Assembly (NCBI RefSeq): GCF_019424165.1
Contig: NZ_JAHZAA010000003.1
Location: 77,483-82,868, forward strand
Source of the DNA: Desulfovibrio sp.
GTDB lineage: Bacteria > Desulfobacterota > Desulfovibrionia > Desulfovibrionales > Desulfovibrionaceae
Length of the DNA: 5,386 nucleotides
Direction of reading: 5' to 3'
The notes under the pieces were generated by a model. The model was given only the letters and a program-made list of their open reading frames with translations. It made no database searches and was not told where the DNA came from. The position numbers were made by a program, and so were the translations under genes. Positions 4,763-5,386 of this stretch are shown here, in pieces; position 1 is the stretch's first letter; every line of letters begins with the position of its first letter.

Positions 4763-5386
4763 AACCCTTCAGCGCTTCAGCGCCGCCGACGATGTCGATG
4801 AGTTCGCTGGTGATGGAAGCCTGCCGCGTCTTGTTATAGAGCAGGGTCAGCATGTTGGTCATTTCGTTACAGTTACGCGTGGCGTTGTCCATAGCGGCCA
4901 TGCGGGCCGCATGCTCGCTGGCCGAAGTGTCCAGCATGCCACGGTAAATCTGTACTTTGACGTAGCGGGGCAGAAGCTCCGCCAACAGCTTTTCTTCCTG
5001 CGGTTCGTATACGTATTCGCAGCGCGGTTCTCCGGCTTCTTCGGCGATTTCCTCAGCCTCAGGCGTTTTGAGGGGCAAAAGGCAGAGGCTGCGCGGGGGC
5101 TGCTGCCCCATGGACACAAACTCGCCGTAGATCAGCCACACTTCGTCAAGGGCAAGTGTCTCGTAGCCATAGATGACTTCTTTGGCTATGGAATTTGCCA
5201 GGGCAAAGTCTATGCTGCCCATGCGGTCAGCGTAGGCCTGTGTGATCTTGTAGCCGCACGACTTCATGGCGTCGCGGCCCTTTTTGCCCATGCAGACAAA
5301 GCTTACCTCAAGGCCTTCCGCGGTTTTCTCCCGGGCCAGCTTGAGCGCAGCGGCAATGATATTGCCGTTGAAGCTCCCGCAGAGGC
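4761..5386 (-). CDS. atpG: F1Fo ATP synthase gamma subunit, C-terminal part, truncated by window edge
   Basis: The rotating central shaft of F1. About 207 residues are visible, reading in frame from the right edge to TAA at 4763-4761. The family is usually about 290 residues, so roughly 80 N-terminal residues, including the start, are missing. The first visible residues LCGSFNGNI correspond to the conserved LCGGLN-type segment. The C-terminal helix that enters the alpha3-beta3 core is seen as AAMDNATRNCNEMTNMLTLLYNKTRQASITSELIDIVGGAEAL, ending ALKG, which is highly characteristic of gamma. The Met codon at 5291 is internal, not the start, because family homology continues upstream. The gene lies 11 bases before atpD and is cotranscribed with it. 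The middle segment (about 5000-5150) is variable, as in other gamma subunits. Identification is secure. Confidence 0.97.
   Translation of the reverse strand, partial: LCGSFNGNIIAAALKLAREKTAEGLEVSFVCMGKKGRDAMKSCGYKITQAYADRMGSIDFALANSIAKEVIYGYETLALDEVWLIYGEFVSMGQQPPRSLCLLPLKTPEAEEIAEEAGEPRCEYVYEPQEEKLLAELLPRYVKVQIYRGMLDTSASEHAARMAAMDNATRNCNEMTNMLTLLYNKTRQASITSELIDIVGGAEALKG

Noticed and set aside
5289..5291. The ATG at 5291 as the start of atpG
   Set aside because: Conserved gamma-subunit sequence (LCGSFNGN) continues in frame upstream to the window edge, so this Met is internal.

Overview
The window looks like ordinary chromosome from a moderately GC-rich Gram-negative bacterium. The lepA, atpG, atpD and atpC proteins are all intact in the parts visible. 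Their style, together with the atp order gamma-beta-epsilon, fits a Desulfovibrio-like deltaproteobacterium (Desulfovibrionaceae). That placement is inferred from recognition and was not tested by a search.

Layout: (1) 1-1159, minus strand: the first 386 residues of the ribosomal elongation factor 4, LepA; its 3' end lies beyond the left edge. (2) 1160-1399: a divergent intergenic region with the lepA ribosome-binding site on one side and, on the other, a promoter whose -10 region is covered by a perfect 18-bp palindrome. (3) 1400-2604, plus strand: a tight three-gene operon, TetR-family regulator then SMR subunit 1 then SMR subunit 2, with a single base between each stop and the next start. 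(4) 2605-2838: a non-coding convergent region with two weak hairpins and one very strong terminator. (5) 2839-5386, minus strand: the distal end of the F1Fo ATP synthase operon, transcribed atpG (5' end cut by the right edge), atpD, atpC, ending at that terminator.

Functionally the window has two housekeeping blocks, translation (lepA) and oxidative or ATP-driven energy conversion (F1 gamma, beta and epsilon), separated by a small accessory drug or cation efflux cassette. In the cassette the TetR protein probably binds the palindrome at its own promoter and so controls the whole operon. The two SMR proteins probably form an obligate antiparallel heterodimer: the second subunit has a strong positive-charge bias placing its ends outside the cytoplasm, and the first has almost none.

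I see no CRISPR array, transposase, tRNA, rRNA or evidently new system. The most interesting items are the SMR pair with its altered TM3 (including an acidic residue), the palindromic operator, and an intercistronic hairpin between atpD and atpC.
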